Shown here: piece after piece, positions 37,955 through 46,751 of the stretch
How the letters are laid out: each line of letters begins with the position of its first letter
Numbering within the stretch: the stretch's first letter is position 1
Assembly: GCF_019104945.1 (NCBI RefSeq)
Contig: NZ_JAHRWW010000010.1
Location: forward strand, 30,647-94,646
Length of the DNA stretch: 64,000 bases
From: Thermomonas sp.
GTDB lineage: Bacteria > Pseudomonadota > Gammaproteobacteria > Xanthomonadales > Xanthomonadaceae
Direction of reading: 5' to 3'
Translations under genes and position numbers: made by a program
The notes under the pieces: model-generated
The model's database searches: none
What the model was told of the DNA's origin: nothing
What the model saw: only the letters and a program-made list of their open reading frames with translations

Positions 37955-38980
37955 ATGCTAGTAAATAAACAGCGCCTTGGGCTGCTGCCTGTGGCCGTTA
38001 CACTTGCGGCAACGTGTGTATTGGCTGCCTGCAGCAAACAAGAAGAGACGGCAACCACCGCACCAACCGCGCAGCAGTCGGCTCCTGCACCAACGCCCGA
38101 ATCGGTCGTCTCCGCGTCGGTCACGTCGATGGGGGTAGACCAATTGCGTGAAGCGGCGAATAAGGCCTATAACGACAACCGCCTGTATGCCCCAGCAGGA
38201 AATAACGCGATGGAGTATTTCCTTGCGTTGCGTGATAAGCAGCCGGGTGATGCTGCTGCCTCTAGTGCGCTGAGTGATTTGCTGCCCATGGTGGTATCAG
38301 CCGCTGAGCAAAGCATTGAGCGTGATGACTTTGATGAAGCCAAGCGCTTACTTGCACTGATTGGTAAAGCCGATGCGAACCACCCCGCGCTTAACCGCCT
38401 GAAGGCCAATGTCGAGGGTAAAGAAAAGCAAGTCGCGCAGCGTGCAGAAGCACAAAAGCTGAGTGCAGAAGAGGAAGCGCAGCGCAAGGTGGAATTAGCC
38501 AAGCAGCGTGAGGCCGATCAAAAACGTCTGCAAGAGCAGCAAAAGCAGCAAGCGATGCAGCAAGAAGCGGCGCAACGTGAAACGGCCCTGCGCGAACAGG
38601 CTGAGCGTGATGCGGCGCAACGCGCTGCCGCGCAGAAGGAGGCGGCCGATCGTGAAGCTGCACAACGCGCCGCAGCCGCGCGCGCCACACAGCAAGCGGC
38701 GGCCCGCCCTGCGGCCTCAAACAACGAGCTTCGTGTGGTTTCAACCGTCTCACCACGCTTCCCACCGCAGGCGCAACGTGCTGGAGCAAGAGGTACGGTG
38801 CAGGTGGAATTTACCGTGGGTACTGATGGTTCTGTTGTCAGCGCTCGGGTTGTTTCAAGTGATGCACCGCGTCAGTTCCAGCGTGACTTTGAACGTGAAG
38901 CGCTGGCAGCCGCGAAACGCTGGCGCTTCCAGCCGATTGAGCGCAGCACTACCACGCGCCGAACGATTTCGTTCGAGTAA
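37955..38980 (+). CDS. lipoprotein with coiled coil and C-terminal TonB domain
   Basis: A 341-residue lipoprotein. The signal ends VLAAC (Cys26) with Ser at +2, which predicts outer-membrane sorting. Residues about 55-145 are helical. About 150-255 is a Gln/Ala/Arg/Glu-rich coiled coil with repeats such as EAAQRETALREQAERDAAQR. The final 80 residues are a TonB C-terminal domain (VSTVSPRFPPQAQRAGARGT, then ARVVSSDAPRQF and AAKRWRFQPIE). True TonB is anchored in the inner membrane by a helix, so this is a TonB-domain protein of a different kind, perhaps structural. A TTGACA lies at 37886-37891 upstream, without a good -10. Confidence 0.85.
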   Translation: MLVNKQRLGLLPVAVTLAATCVLAACSKQEETATTAPTAQQSAPAPTPESVVSASVTSMGVDQLREAANKAYNDNRLYAPAGNNAMEYFLALRDKQPGDAAASSALSDLLPMVVSAAEQSIERDDFDEAKRLLALIGKADANHPALNRLKANVEGKEKQVAQRAEAQKLSAEEEAQRKVELAKQREADQKRLQEQQKQQAMQQEAAQRETALREQAERDAAQRAAAQKEAADREAAQRAAAARATQQAAARPAASNNELRVVSTVSPRFPPQAQRAGARGTVQVEFTVGTDGSVVSARVVSSDAPRQFQRDFEREALAAAKRWRFQPIERSTTTRRTISFE

Positions 38981-39001
38981 GCGAACGCAAGAAGCAGATG
39001 T

Positions 39002-39033
39002 GCAAAGAGCCCGGTGGATGCCGGGCTCTTTGC
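39002..39033. terminator. bidirectional hairpin terminator
   Basis: A perfect 13-bp stem (GCAAAGAGCCCGG / CCGGGCTCTTTGC) with a six-base loop between two convergent genes. The short T3 and A3 tracts within the arms make it usable from both sides. Confidence 0.75.
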
Positions 39034-39054
39034 GTTGTGCGATGTGATGCTTGA

Positions 39055-40248
39055 TTAGGCTGAAATGGCGAGCTTCTCTTGCTTATAGCGCCACACCGCC
39101 ACAGCCCACAGCACCGCCGCGAGCGTCAGTGAGCTGGCCAAGTACATGGCCCATTGTTCAATGGAAGCCGCTTCACCACGTGTCACTTTTTGGATGAGCT
39201 GGTTTTGTGAAAGAAACGGCACGGCGTACTGCCAAAGCGCAGTGTCTTTCAGTGGATAAGCCATCAGTCCATAGGCGGGCAGCATGGGCAGCATCATCAG
39301 CCACATGATATGGCTCTGTGCTTCTTTCATGCTCTTGGCGCCAGCGGCAAGCGCAGTAATCAGCGCGGTGCCAATGATGACCAGCGGCAATAAAGTCAGC
39401 AACAGCTTACCCATCGCCATGAAGCTGACGTCCATCTGCTTGGCCATACCGCTTGCCAAGGTGGCGGAAACCTTGAAGGACACCAAGATTAGAAGCATCG
39501 ACAGCAAGCCCAGTGCAACTGCGGCGAGCATCTTTCCGCCAACCAGCGCGGAGCGGGAAGCGGGCGTTGCCAGCAGCGGCTCCAGCGATTGACGCTCGCG
39601 CTCACCGGCGGTGGTGTCCATGGCTAAATGTGCACCGCCAATAAAGGCGAAGATGGTCAAGATCATCGGCAATAGAATGCTCATGAATTGACTGTTCTTG
39701 GCCTCGGGTGTGGCCATATCGCGGGTGCCTACGCTAAGCGGTGCGGCGATGCCCGGGTTGATGCCGCGAATCAGCAGGCGCATAGAGCCCACGCTGCCGC
39801 CATAACCTTCCAGTATCTTGCTGACCCGTGCCACTTTGACATCACCATTGCGCCGTGTGGTGTCGGTGATGATGTCGATCTTCGCCGGTTTGCCTGCATG
39901 CCAGTTCTTGGCGAACTCGGGATCGAGTGCTAACGCGAGGTCTTCTTGTTGGGCGCGCACACGCGCTTCGATATCAGTGGGTGCGGGGTGCGTGTCGATG
40001 CCATAGCTTGCGAGGAACTTCATCAAATTGGGCGCTTGTTCGATGCCGACCACCGGGATATCGAGGTTTTTATCAAGCTGCGTTTCTGCGCGCATTTGGG
40101 TGAGCTTGCCGATACCGAGGAACATCAATGGATACAGCAGCGGTGCAACCAAGAGGCTCAAAAAGAAGGTGCGGCGATCACGATAAAAATCGCGCCACTC
40201 TTTGCGCATGACGGTGAATAGACTGGAGAAGAAATGATTCTGGCTCAT
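39055..40248 (-). CDS. natB: ABC transporter permease (NatB-like)
   Basis: Membrane part of an ABC-2 type exporter, 397 residues. First helix at about 28-50, a long extracytoplasmic domain to about 185, then six helices (about 190-390). The loop motif AGERERQSLEPLLATPASR after helix 2 is the NatB hallmark. It overlaps the ATPase gene by four bases (ATGA). Relatives export sodium or lantibiotic-like substrates; the substrate here is unknown. Confidence 0.88.
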   Translation of the reverse strand: MSQNHFFSSLFTVMRKEWRDFYRDRRTFFLSLLVAPLLYPLMFLGIGKLTQMRAETQLDKNLDIPVVGIEQAPNLMKFLASYGIDTHPAPTDIEARVRAQQEDLALALDPEFAKNWHAGKPAKIDIITDTTRRNGDVKVARVSKILEGYGGSVGSMRLLIRGINPGIAAPLSVGTRDMATPEAKNSQFMSILLPMILTIFAFIGGAHLAMDTTAGERERQSLEPLLATPASRSALVGGKMLAAVALGLLSMLLILVSFKVSATLASGMAKQMDVSFMAMGKLLLTLLPLVIIGTALITALAAGAKSMKEAQSHIMWLMMLPMLPAYGLMAYPLKDTALWQYAVPFLSQNQLIQKVTRGEAASIEQWAMYLASSLTLAAVLWAVAVWRYKQEKLAISA

Positions 40249-41000
40249 GCGTGCAGGCCCTCTTCACTGCCGATCAATTTGACAAAGGCGTCTTCCAAGT
40301 TGTCCTCTCCTGCCAGTGCGCGTAATTCATCCGGTGTGCCCTGTGCGGTGACTTTGCCTTGCGCAATGATCACGATGCGGTCACACAGCGCGGCGACTTC
40401 TTGCATGATGTGGCTGGAGAAAATCACGCAGTGGCCTTCGGCACGCAGGTCCTTCAAAAAGTGACGTAAACCGCGCGTAGTCATCACGTCGAGGCCGTTG
40501 GTGGGTTCGTCGAGAATTACGTTTTTAGGGTCATGGATCAGTGCGCGAGCGATTGCGGTTTTGGTGCGTTGACCTTGGCTGAAGCCCTCGGTAGCACGGT
40601 CTAAAAAATCTTCCATTTGCAGCGCGGCGGCAAGTTTGGCGGTGCGCTCGGCGATGGCTGCAGGAGACATGCCGTGCAGTTCGGCAAAGTAGTCGATATT
40701 TTCGCGTGCGGTCAGGCGCTTATACACGCCGCGCGCATCGGGTAAGACGCCAAGGCTGCGGCGCACGCGTTCTGGGTCATGCGCAACGTCAGTGCCATCC
40801 ACCAAGACACGCCCTGTTTCTGGTGTCATCAGGGTGTACAGCATACGCAGTGTGGTGGTTTTACCCGCGCCGTTGGGGCCCAGTAAACCGGTAATCTCGC
40901 CGTCGTGCGCGGTAAAGCCCACGTCATCAACGGCGATCACACGCTGCTTGTCCTTACCTTTGCCGGGAAAGGTTTTGCGAAGATGTTCTGCAACAATCAT
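40245..41000 (-). CDS. natA: ABC transporter ATPase (NatA-like)
   Basis: A 251-residue single nucleotide-binding subunit. Walker A GLLGPNGAGKTT (38-49), signature FSQGQRTKTAIARAL near 138, Walker B NVILDEPTNGLD near 160 and the H-loop SSHIMQEV near 195. It is the first gene of the natAB pair and lies 24 bases after the hydrolase gene, so it may be cotranscribed with it. Confidence 0.92.
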   Translation of the reverse strand: MIVAEHLRKTFPGKGKDKQRVIAVDDVGFTAHDGEITGLLGPNGAGKTTTLRMLYTLMTPETGRVLVDGTDVAHDPERVRRSLGVLPDARGVYKRLTARENIDYFAELHGMSPAAIAERTAKLAAALQMEDFLDRATEGFSQGQRTKTAIARALIHDPKNVILDEPTNGLDVMTTRGLRHFLKDLRAEGHCVIFSSHIMQEVAALCDRIVIIAQGKVTAQGTPDELRALAGEDNLEDAFVKLIGSEEGLHA

Positions 41001-41024
41001 GTCATCAATCCTTGTGCGTGCGGC

Positions 41025-42575
41025 TCACGGCTCAGCGCCGTTGAAGCTGGTGAACGGGGCGGCATAGCTCAATGCATTAAGGCAAGTGCCATCCAATGAT
41101 TTTGCATCGGCCTTTTCAATGAACTGTGTGAATAGCTTGGGCATGCAGCCTGCACCAATCACGTTATGTCCTTGGCCTTTGAGTACGAAGAGGCGGCCAT
41201 TAGGAAGCGATTTCACAACCTCTTCGCCGTAGCGCGGCGGTGTAACGGGGTCGAATTCGCCTTCGAGAATGAGTGCAGGAACGTTCGTGGCGAGTGGTTG
41301 GTTGAAATCTTTGGGAAGCATTCCCTTCGGCCAAAGTTTGCACATGGTGGCCATGGAAGATGTCATGTCATTGCCTAGCACCGTGGCCTGATCTTCTACA
41401 CGGGCCACCATGCTGCCAGCATCTTCACTGCAGACAACCGACATCTGCATCCCCATGGCCATGGCTTCTTTTATGTCGCCATAGAGCATCTGCACCAGTG
41501 CCATCAGGTTTTCATAGCGCCCGGCGTTGGCTTCGTGGATCAGCTTGGGCAGCAGCGCGCTGGCCAGTGGCATATAGGCATACATACGCACAAGGCCAGC
41601 CACAGACTCAGCATGCAGTACGCCCTGCTTGAGCTCGCCGCTGCTGGCGTCGCGATAACTGACCGTCACGGGCGCTGCGCGCAGCTTGGTGAGGAGGGTA
41701 TCGAGTTCGGCGCGTGGGTCGCCCAACTTACTCTTGCACGCTGGGTCTTTGCTGCAGAGGCCAAATTGCAGGGTAAGCGCATCGTCTAAATTACGCGCAA
41801 AGATATTGCCAAGCCCAAGGGTGTTGGGAACAACGGAATCCAGCACGATGCTGCGCGTTGCGGCGGGATAATGCATGGCGTATTGCTGCGCCACGCGCGT
41901 ACCGTAGCTGACGCCCACTAGGTTGATTTGATTAGCACCGATGGCTTGGCGCACAGCGTCCAGATCGGCGGTGGCATCGGTGGTGGTGTAGTGGCGCAAG
42001 TCGGCGTGTTTGGAGAGTTGGTCGATGCACGCCTGTGTTTGTGCCTGAATTTCTTCAGTGCTGGGCTTGGCGGCGGTGTCGTTGGCATCATCGGCCAAGG
42101 TGCAAGACAGCAGGTTGGACTTACCGGTGCCGCGCTGATCCACCAGAATGACATCGCGCTGCTTGCGCACTTCCTTGAACACAGGATCGAGTGCGGGGAA
42201 GGTGTCTACCGCGGATTGGCCGGGGCCACCCGCAAGGAAAAACACAGGGTCGGGTAGCGCGCTGCCGTGGTCGCTAGCCTGCAGCCAGGCAAGATTGAGC
42301 TTAATCTTGCGCCCATTGGGCTGACTGCGATCTTCTGGTACTTCGAAGCTGCCACACATCGCTTCAAGGCTATCGCGGCGCATCAATGAGCTGAGATTGC
42401 AAGGCATGAATGCGATCTGCCCCAGCATTACGGGTTGAATGGCTGCGACGGCAGAAGCGGGTTTTGTGATCGTGTCTTTAGCATCCGTACCGGTGTTCTG
42501 CTGCGTGAAACGGTAGCCAAAAAAAGCAGCTACTACGGTCAGAGAGAGCAGTATTCGGGTTTTGCGTGACGACAT
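41025..42575 (-). CDS. exported alpha/beta hydrolase (TAP/proline iminopeptidase-like)
   Basis: A 516-residue hydrolase with an N-terminal membrane segment (about 6-24) that is a signal peptide or anchor. The alpha/beta core has FFLAGGPGQSA (oxyanion region near 105), VDQRGTGKSNLLSC near 140, and nucleophile elbow GVSYGTRVAQQYA near 222. The C-terminal TAP-like block has EGEFDPVTPP and KGQGHNVIG, carrying the catalytic Asp and His. This pattern is that of secreted tripeptidyl aminopeptidases, as in Streptomyces and Xanthomonas. Substrate unknown. It lies between a small regulator operon and natAB. Confidence 0.87.
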   Translation of the reverse strand: MSSRKTRILLSLTVVAAFFGYRFTQQNTGTDAKDTITKPASAVAAIQPVMLGQIAFMPCNLSSLMRRDSLEAMCGSFEVPEDRSQPNGRKIKLNLAWLQASDHGSALPDPVFFLAGGPGQSAVDTFPALDPVFKEVRKQRDVILVDQRGTGKSNLLSCTLADDANDTAAKPSTEEIQAQTQACIDQLSKHADLRHYTTTDATADLDAVRQAIGANQINLVGVSYGTRVAQQYAMHYPAATRSIVLDSVVPNTLGLGNIFARNLDDALTLQFGLCSKDPACKSKLGDPRAELDTLLTKLRAAPVTVSYRDASSGELKQGVLHAESVAGLVRMYAYMPLASALLPKLIHEANAGRYENLMALVQMLYGDIKEAMAMGMQMSVVCSEDAGSMVARVEDQATVLGNDMTSSMATMCKLWPKGMLPKDFNQPLATNVPALILEGEFDPVTPPRYGEEVVKSLPNGRLFVLKGQGHNVIGAGCMPKLFTQFIEKADAKSLDGTCLNALSYAAPFTSFNGAEP

Positions 42576-42614
42576 CAGCGCAACTCCTGTTGAGGTGAAA
42601 GAAAATGGATGAAG

Positions 42615-42812
42615 TTAGTCTTCATCCGGCAGAAAAATATCTTCGATACGGCAGGTAAATAACCGAGCGATGCGAAAGGCGAGTGGCAGCGACGGGTCGT
42701 ATTTTCCGGTTTCCAAGGCATTGATGGTTTGTCGTGAGACGTCCAACTGCACCGCAAGTTCGCCTTGCGACCAGCCTTGTTGTTCCCGCAGCTCGCGCAA
42801 GCGATTGTTCAC
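42615..42812 (-). CDS. XRE-family HTH regulator
   Basis: A 65-residue Cro/CI-type DNA-binding protein that is almost only the HTH domain ([20 protein letters not shown], then [11 protein letters not shown]). It ends with [11 protein letters not shown], as in the YozG/YgzD type regulators that accompany small membrane proteins. It is the last gene of a three-gene minus-strand operon. The operon's upstream region carries several CTTGACA repeats that are the likely binding sites for this protein. Confidence 0.9.
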   Translation of the reverse strand: MNNRLRELREQQGWSQGELAVQLDVSRQTINALETGKYDPSLPLAFRIARLFTCRIEDIFLPDED

Positions 42813-42822
42813 CAGTGCGGCC

Positions 42823-43419
42823 TCACAAATAACGCCGGGTGAAGATGTACTTCGCGCCGCCGTAGCACAGCATCAGTAATGGGAACACCCAGATCATTGC
42901 AGCGGCGGCATCAAAGTGCAGCACCTTGGCTTTTTCCAATAAACCACCGGCGAAATACAGTACGGACACCAGTAAGCTGGCTGCGCCGATGGCTTCGGTT
43001 TCGATACGGCGTTGCAGCTCGTCGATCTCGCGCAAATAGCGCAAACCCGCCCGCATCAGCAACACGATGGCCAGTGCCGGTAGCACGGCAATCACCGCAC
43101 GCAGGGGCACCGATGCGATGCCGCGCTTGATCACCCAGATCGACCCGAACAACGTCAAGGAATAGAACACCATGATCGGCAACAGCGCCCGGATATAGCG
43201 CTTGCCAGCCGGTTGCGCGTACATCTCATCGCAGTGCTGACGCCACCAGCGTGGCACCAGTAGAAACATCAGTGATCCAGCCAGATAACCACAGCCAATC
43301 CCCAGCCAGGTGTGCACGGCGTCGTTGGGCCAATGCAGCAACCATTGCCCTGCACCGGCCAGCGCCAAACAACCCAGACCAATCAGCACAAACCCCCACA
43401 TCCAGCGGTGTAGGGTCAT
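42823..43419 (-). CDS. six-helix membrane protein next to XRE regulator
   Basis: A 198-residue integral membrane protein with predicted helices at about 7-27, 37-57, 79-98, 104-124, 140-160 and 170-190, and a charged loop [18 protein letters not shown] between the fourth and fifth. I recognise it as a type often paired with a small XRE regulator but with no defined function. The chosen ATG at 43419 overlaps the stop of the 31-residue gene (ATGA). A longer frame would run over that gene. Confidence 0.8.
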   Translation of the reverse strand: MTLHRWMWGFVLIGLGCLALAGAGQWLLHWPNDAVHTWLGIGCGYLAGSLMFLLVPRWWRQHCDEMYAQPAGKRYIRALLPIMVFYSLTLFGSIWVIKRGIASVPLRAVIAVLPALAIVLLMRAGLRYLREIDELQRRIETEAIGAASLLVSVLYFAGGLLEKAKVLHFDAAAAMIWVFPLLMLCYGGAKYIFTRRYL

Positions 43420-43511
43420 GGCGCATCGCCTTTGCGTGATTTGAGTAAGAACGCCACCCCGATACTGAAGAACGTGATACCCGAGGCTTTCCATTGCTGT
43501 GTTGATTTCAT
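43416..43511 (-). CDS. 31-residue membrane mini-protein
   Basis: Encodes MKSTQQWKASGITFFSIGVA, then [11 protein letters not shown]. One short hydrophobic segment (about 11-23) is flanked by basic residues. AAGG lies eight bases before the ATG, and the stop overlaps the next start as ATGA, so translation is supported. It is the first gene of the operon with the six-helix protein and the XRE regulator. Confidence 0.7.
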   Translation of the reverse strand: MKSTQQWKASGITFFSIGVAFLLKSRKGDAP

Positions 43512-43519
43512 TGCGGTGC

Positions 43520-43667
43520 CTTGTCAAGGGTGCTTGACAAGAGCATGCAGTGGTTTGGGTGCCGTGTCAAGCAGGCTTGACATGTAAGGTTGTCAGGCCG
43601 CGCAAATACTTGACACACGCGAGGGTGGCTCAATAGAGTTACTGTTCTACGTCACTAAGTGTCAAGT
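43520..43667. promoter_or_regulatory. CTTGACA/TGTCAAG operator array
   Basis: Two inverted pairs with the same spacing lie directly upstream of the 31-residue gene: CTTGTCAAG-4-CTTGACAAG (43520-43541) and TGTCAAG-4-CTTGACA (43565-43582). Two further half-sites follow, ACTTGACAC (43608-43616) and GTGTCAAGT (43659-43667). Repetition with fixed 4-base spacers is what a dimeric HTH regulator would use, and the XRE protein of the same operon is the obvious candidate. Confidence 0.65.
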
Positions 43668-44172
43668 TGCGTCATTTAACCTAAAAATCAGGTGGGGTCA
43701 TTACAGCAATGGAAGCAATCGGTTCGGGTGCCAGAAAACGGCGGCAACCTGCACAAATGGAGGGGTTCTCGTGAAGAAGATACAAGCAACCGGGGGCGTC
43801 GCCACATCATCGGGCAGGGCATGACCGAGTACGTCTCGCTAGCGACAGGCAGCTCGTACTAGTAGCGAGACCAAGCGGCATTGAAAGCAGCTTATCCCCT
43901 ATTCAAGAGCCGGATGCAGGCCAACTTGCTTGGTTTCAATACATCCTGCGCGAAACATGCTGCCGCCTGCGCGTTGATTAAGACAGACCTGCCTCAGCAG
44001 AACGCAACACCGATAGCACCAGAAGCATTCACCCAGTAGTGCGTTTAGTCGCAGACGAACCACTGCCAACCCGTGGACCAAGCGGCGCAGCGGCAGCGCG
44101 CTAGCACCATGATGTTGGGTAAAAGACGAGCAATTGCAAATTTCTATCTCACTTCAGAGCAGGATGTTAACG
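43668..44172. other. long apparently non-coding stretch
   Basis: About 500 bases without a convincing gene. It contains a good ribosome-binding sequence, GGAGGGG, before a GTG that opens only 17 codons (near 43770), and a perfect 9-bp inverted repeat GTCTCGCTA / TAGCGAGAC with a 21-base spacer (43833-43871). The motif CCAAGCGGC occurs twice (43872 and about 44084). Short frames show no family. It may hold an unrecognised RNA or decayed sequence. Confidence 0.5.
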
Positions 44173-45198
44173 ATGAACTACGCAACCGGTATTTTTTTTA
44201 GCATGTGCATTGCCGCATCCTTAGTGGCGTGCAAGGAAAAAACCGATTTGGCCAATATGGCCAACCAAGCCGCAGAGCTTGCACAAACAGTAGCCAAGAA
44301 ATCAGAGCAGGTGCAGCAGGCACAGCCTGCGACGCACGAATTTGATATCAACCAAGTCCCGCTCAGTCATGTGGCGCTGGGCGATTTTCCCTACATCAGT
44401 CTTCCATCGGGCTACATGAGCAACGGCGAACCCGAAACCAAGCGGTTCGCGCGCTTCCCCTTCTGGGTGAAGGGTCAGGCGCATTGGGTGGAAGGGCGGT
44501 TCTATCTGGTCAATGTGTATCCTGAAAACGAGGGTGAGTACAGCCCGTATGAAGTGCGCAAAAACCTAGAGGCCCAAGTCGAGCAGATGGGTGGGGTGAA
44601 GGTTTCGGAAGAGCAAATTCCCTACGACACCGTCAAGAGCTGGGGTGATGAAATCACGATGGGATTCATCAAGGGGCTGGGGGACGTCTACAGCACAAGC
44701 GTGATGGCCAATGTTTATCTGGTGCGCCGCGACGACGGCAACATCTGGATCCATTTTGCCCAGGGCACGACGCAGGGCGGCATCATCGTCGGCCAAGAAA
44801 AAGCCTTCCAGCAGACCGCACAGCTGTTGCCAGCGAGTGAAATGAAGAAACAATTGGACAGCGCTGGCAAGGTGGCCTTGCAGGTGAAGTTCGCTACCGA
44901 CAAGACCGACATCCTGCCGGATTCGCAGCCACAGATTGAACAAGTGATGCAATTGCTGAAGGACGATCCGTCGCTAAAGCTAGCGATCAACGGCCATACC
45001 GACAATAGCGGTGAAGCGGCACACAACCAGACCTTGTCGGAAGGCCGCGCCGCCGCGGTGGTGGCAGCACTTGCCACCAAAGGGGTTGCCTCGACGCGTC
45101 TAGCCGCGCACGGTTACGGCGACAGCCAGCCGGTGGCAGACAATGCCACGCCAGAAGGCAAAGCCAAGAACCGTAGGGTGGAGTTGGTGAAGCAGTGA
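44173..45198 (+). CDS. OmpA-family lipoprotein
   Basis: A 341-residue lipoprotein. The signal ends SLVAC (Cys20) and is followed by a short helical region (21-50) and a middle domain (about 55-215) of unknown fold. The C-terminal OmpA-like peptidoglycan-binding domain (about 225-341) has VKFATDKTDILPDS, INGHTDNSG and GKAKNRRVELV. AGCAGGA eight bases before the ATG at 44173 favours this start over earlier ATGs. Its stop overlaps the next start (TGATG), so it is coupled to the DsbG-like gene. Confidence 0.88.
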   Translation: MNYATGIFFSMCIAASLVACKEKTDLANMANQAAELAQTVAKKSEQVQQAQPATHEFDINQVPLSHVALGDFPYISLPSGYMSNGEPETKRFARFPFWVKGQAHWVEGRFYLVNVYPENEGEYSPYEVRKNLEAQVEQMGGVKVSEEQIPYDTVKSWGDEITMGFIKGLGDVYSTSVMANVYLVRRDDGNIWIHFAQGTTQGGIIVGQEKAFQQTAQLLPASEMKKQLDSAGKVALQVKFATDKTDILPDSQPQIEQVMQLLKDDPSLKLAINGHTDNSGEAAHNQTLSEGRAAAVVAALATKGVASTRLAAHGYGDSQPVADNATPEGKAKNRRVELVKQ

Positions 45199-45872
45199 TG
45201 TACGTAATGCGGTGGTGTGTGGGTTTGGTATTGCTTGCGGTGGCCAGCTTGTTATCGGCATGCGTTGGACTTCCAGCGCAACCAAACACGGTGGCAGTGG
45301 AGCCCGGGCAAGGCCAATTTGCGTCGGCAACGGCCGCCGCTGTCGCAGCGATGCATGCACAAGGTGTTGAATTACATTTGACGCCGTTGCCGGCATCGGC
45401 ATGGGCGGTGTTGGAAGCAAGCCCGGCGATTCCGGTTGGCGTAACGTCGGGCCAGCCAGCAAATGTTTACGTGATCTTCGACGCCAAGTGTCCGTTTTGC
45501 GCGGACTTGTATTGGCGGCTGCAAAGCGAAGACTTCCGCGGCGTGGGTGTGCGCTGGGCGCCGGTGGCGTTTATGAAACAAGATAGCGCCGCTATCGCCA
45601 ATGTTCTGTTGGCCGCAAACAACCCAAGCAAGGCGCTGGATGATTATTTCCGCACGAATGACCTTGGTAGCAATAAGGGCTTTGCATTGCCATCTGTCGC
45701 TATGCAGGCGAAACGCGATCAAGACGCTGCCGAGTTGCTGCGGCACTTGGGTGAATGGGGCGGCTATGCCCCGATGATCATCATTCGCACGCCGGTCGCA
45801 GAAGTGCTGCAAGTACATCACGACAAGGGCGAGGCACTGCGCCTGGCGCTTGGCTTGGCGGCAGCGCAATAG
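45198..45872 (+). CDS. DsbG-like thiol:disulfide lipoprotein
   Basis: A 224-residue envelope protein with thioredoxin fold. The lipoprotein signal ends LLSAC (Cys22). The redox motif is CPFC (98-101) after YVIFDAK, and a later ALPSVAMQAK stretch is where the cis-Pro loop should be. It resembles DsbG/DsbC catalytic domains but is membrane-tethered, and only a short region precedes the thioredoxin part. I use the ATG overlapping the OmpA gene stop; a GTG one codon upstream is possible. Its client may be the cotranscribed OmpA-like protein, which has few cysteines, so that is uncertain. Confidence 0.8.
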   Translation: MYVMRWCVGLVLLAVASLLSACVGLPAQPNTVAVEPGQGQFASATAAAVAAMHAQGVELHLTPLPASAWAVLEASPAIPVGVTSGQPANVYVIFDAKCPFCADLYWRLQSEDFRGVGVRWAPVAFMKQDSAAIANVLLAANNPSKALDDYFRTNDLGSNKGFALPSVAMQAKRDQDAAELLRHLGEWGGYAPMIIIRTPVAEVLQVHHDKGEALRLALGLAAAQ

Positions 45873-45896
45873 GTGCTGCCAAGCCAAGCGCAACCC

Positions 45897-46697
45897 TTAC
45901 TTGTTGCTGACGTACTTCTCGCGCCGAATCATTGGAATGGGCAACCCGATTTCCTTGAGTGCTTCAAACGTAGCATCGACCATATCGGGGTTGCCGCAAA
46001 GATAGGCGATGTCGGTGGAGGGATCGGGCGTAAGCTCGGTGAGTACGTTTTGCACATAACCGTGGCGCACGTCGGTATGCGCGTGCAGAGAGCCCTCCAC
46101 AGGCAGTTCGCGCGACAGACAGGGCATATAGCGGAAATTAGGATGGGTTTCGGCAAACGCGCGGAACTCATCACCATAGAGCAGTTCGTTGGGGGTGCGT
46201 GCGCCCTGCAGCAGGACGACTTCCACTCCACGTTGCTCCATTTGCTGTTCTAGCTGCGGCAGCATGGCGCGGTACGGGGTCACGCCGGTGCCGGTGCCGA
46301 TCAGCAGATAGCGGCGGTTGGCGTCGTTAGGGAACAAGCAAAATCGTCCAAACGGCCCGCTGGCATTGACGCAGGCACCAAGCTCCAAGGCTTCGAACAA
46401 GGCGGTTGCAGCGCCACCCGGGACATAACTCACCGCGATCTCCACCCGCCCATCGGGGGCGGCATCGAGCGCGCGACCTACGGCAATGGAGTAACTGCGC
46501 CGCGCATCGCTGCCATCGGCCAGTTGGAAGTGAATTTGAATAAACTGCCCCGGAATGCAGGCCAAGGGCTGGCCGTCATCGCGGGTAAAGGCAAGATGCG
46601 CCACGGTAGGGGCGATCATGCGGCGGGACACGAGTTTTAGCGGAAAATGGGGAATCGCCACGGTTTTAGCAACACTGTGTGGCGGGAGTAATGCCAC
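45897..46697 (-). CDS. ferredoxin/flavodoxin--NADP reductase-type flavoprotein
   Basis: A 266-residue FAD/NAD(P)H oxidoreductase of the FNR superfamily with no iron-sulfur domain. The FAD motif is RRSYSIA near 66, the NADP phosphate loop GTGTGVTPYRAML near 133, and the C-terminal nucleotide motif LCGNPDMVDATFE near 233. The end is RREKYVSNK. The start is a GTG. It is transcribed away from the ABC exporter genes across 54 bases. Likely role: supplying reduced ferredoxin or flavodoxin, or oxidative-stress defence. Confidence 0.88.
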   Translation of the reverse strand: MALLPPHSVAKTVAIPHFPLKLVSRRMIAPTVAHLAFTRDDGQPLACIPGQFIQIHFQLADGSDARRSYSIAVGRALDAAPDGRVEIAVSYVPGGAATALFEALELGACVNASGPFGRFCLFPNDANRRYLLIGTGTGVTPYRAMLPQLEQQMEQRGVEVVLLQGARTPNELLYGDEFRAFAETHPNFRYMPCLSRELPVEGSLHAHTDVRHGYVQNVLTELTPDPSTDIAYLCGNPDMVDATFEALKEIGLPIPMIRREKYVSNK

Positions 46698-46751
46698 GGG
46701 GCTGCCTATACTACCGGCTTCCTGCGCAAAGCACTGTGCACAAGGACAATA

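Noticed and set aside
43740..43858. Frame containing GQGMTEY, like the start of Flp/TadE-type pilins
   Set aside because: The seven residues match the pilin cleavage region, but no hydrophobic helix follows and the frame stops after SLATGSSY. A short match is likely chance or at most an unprovable relic.
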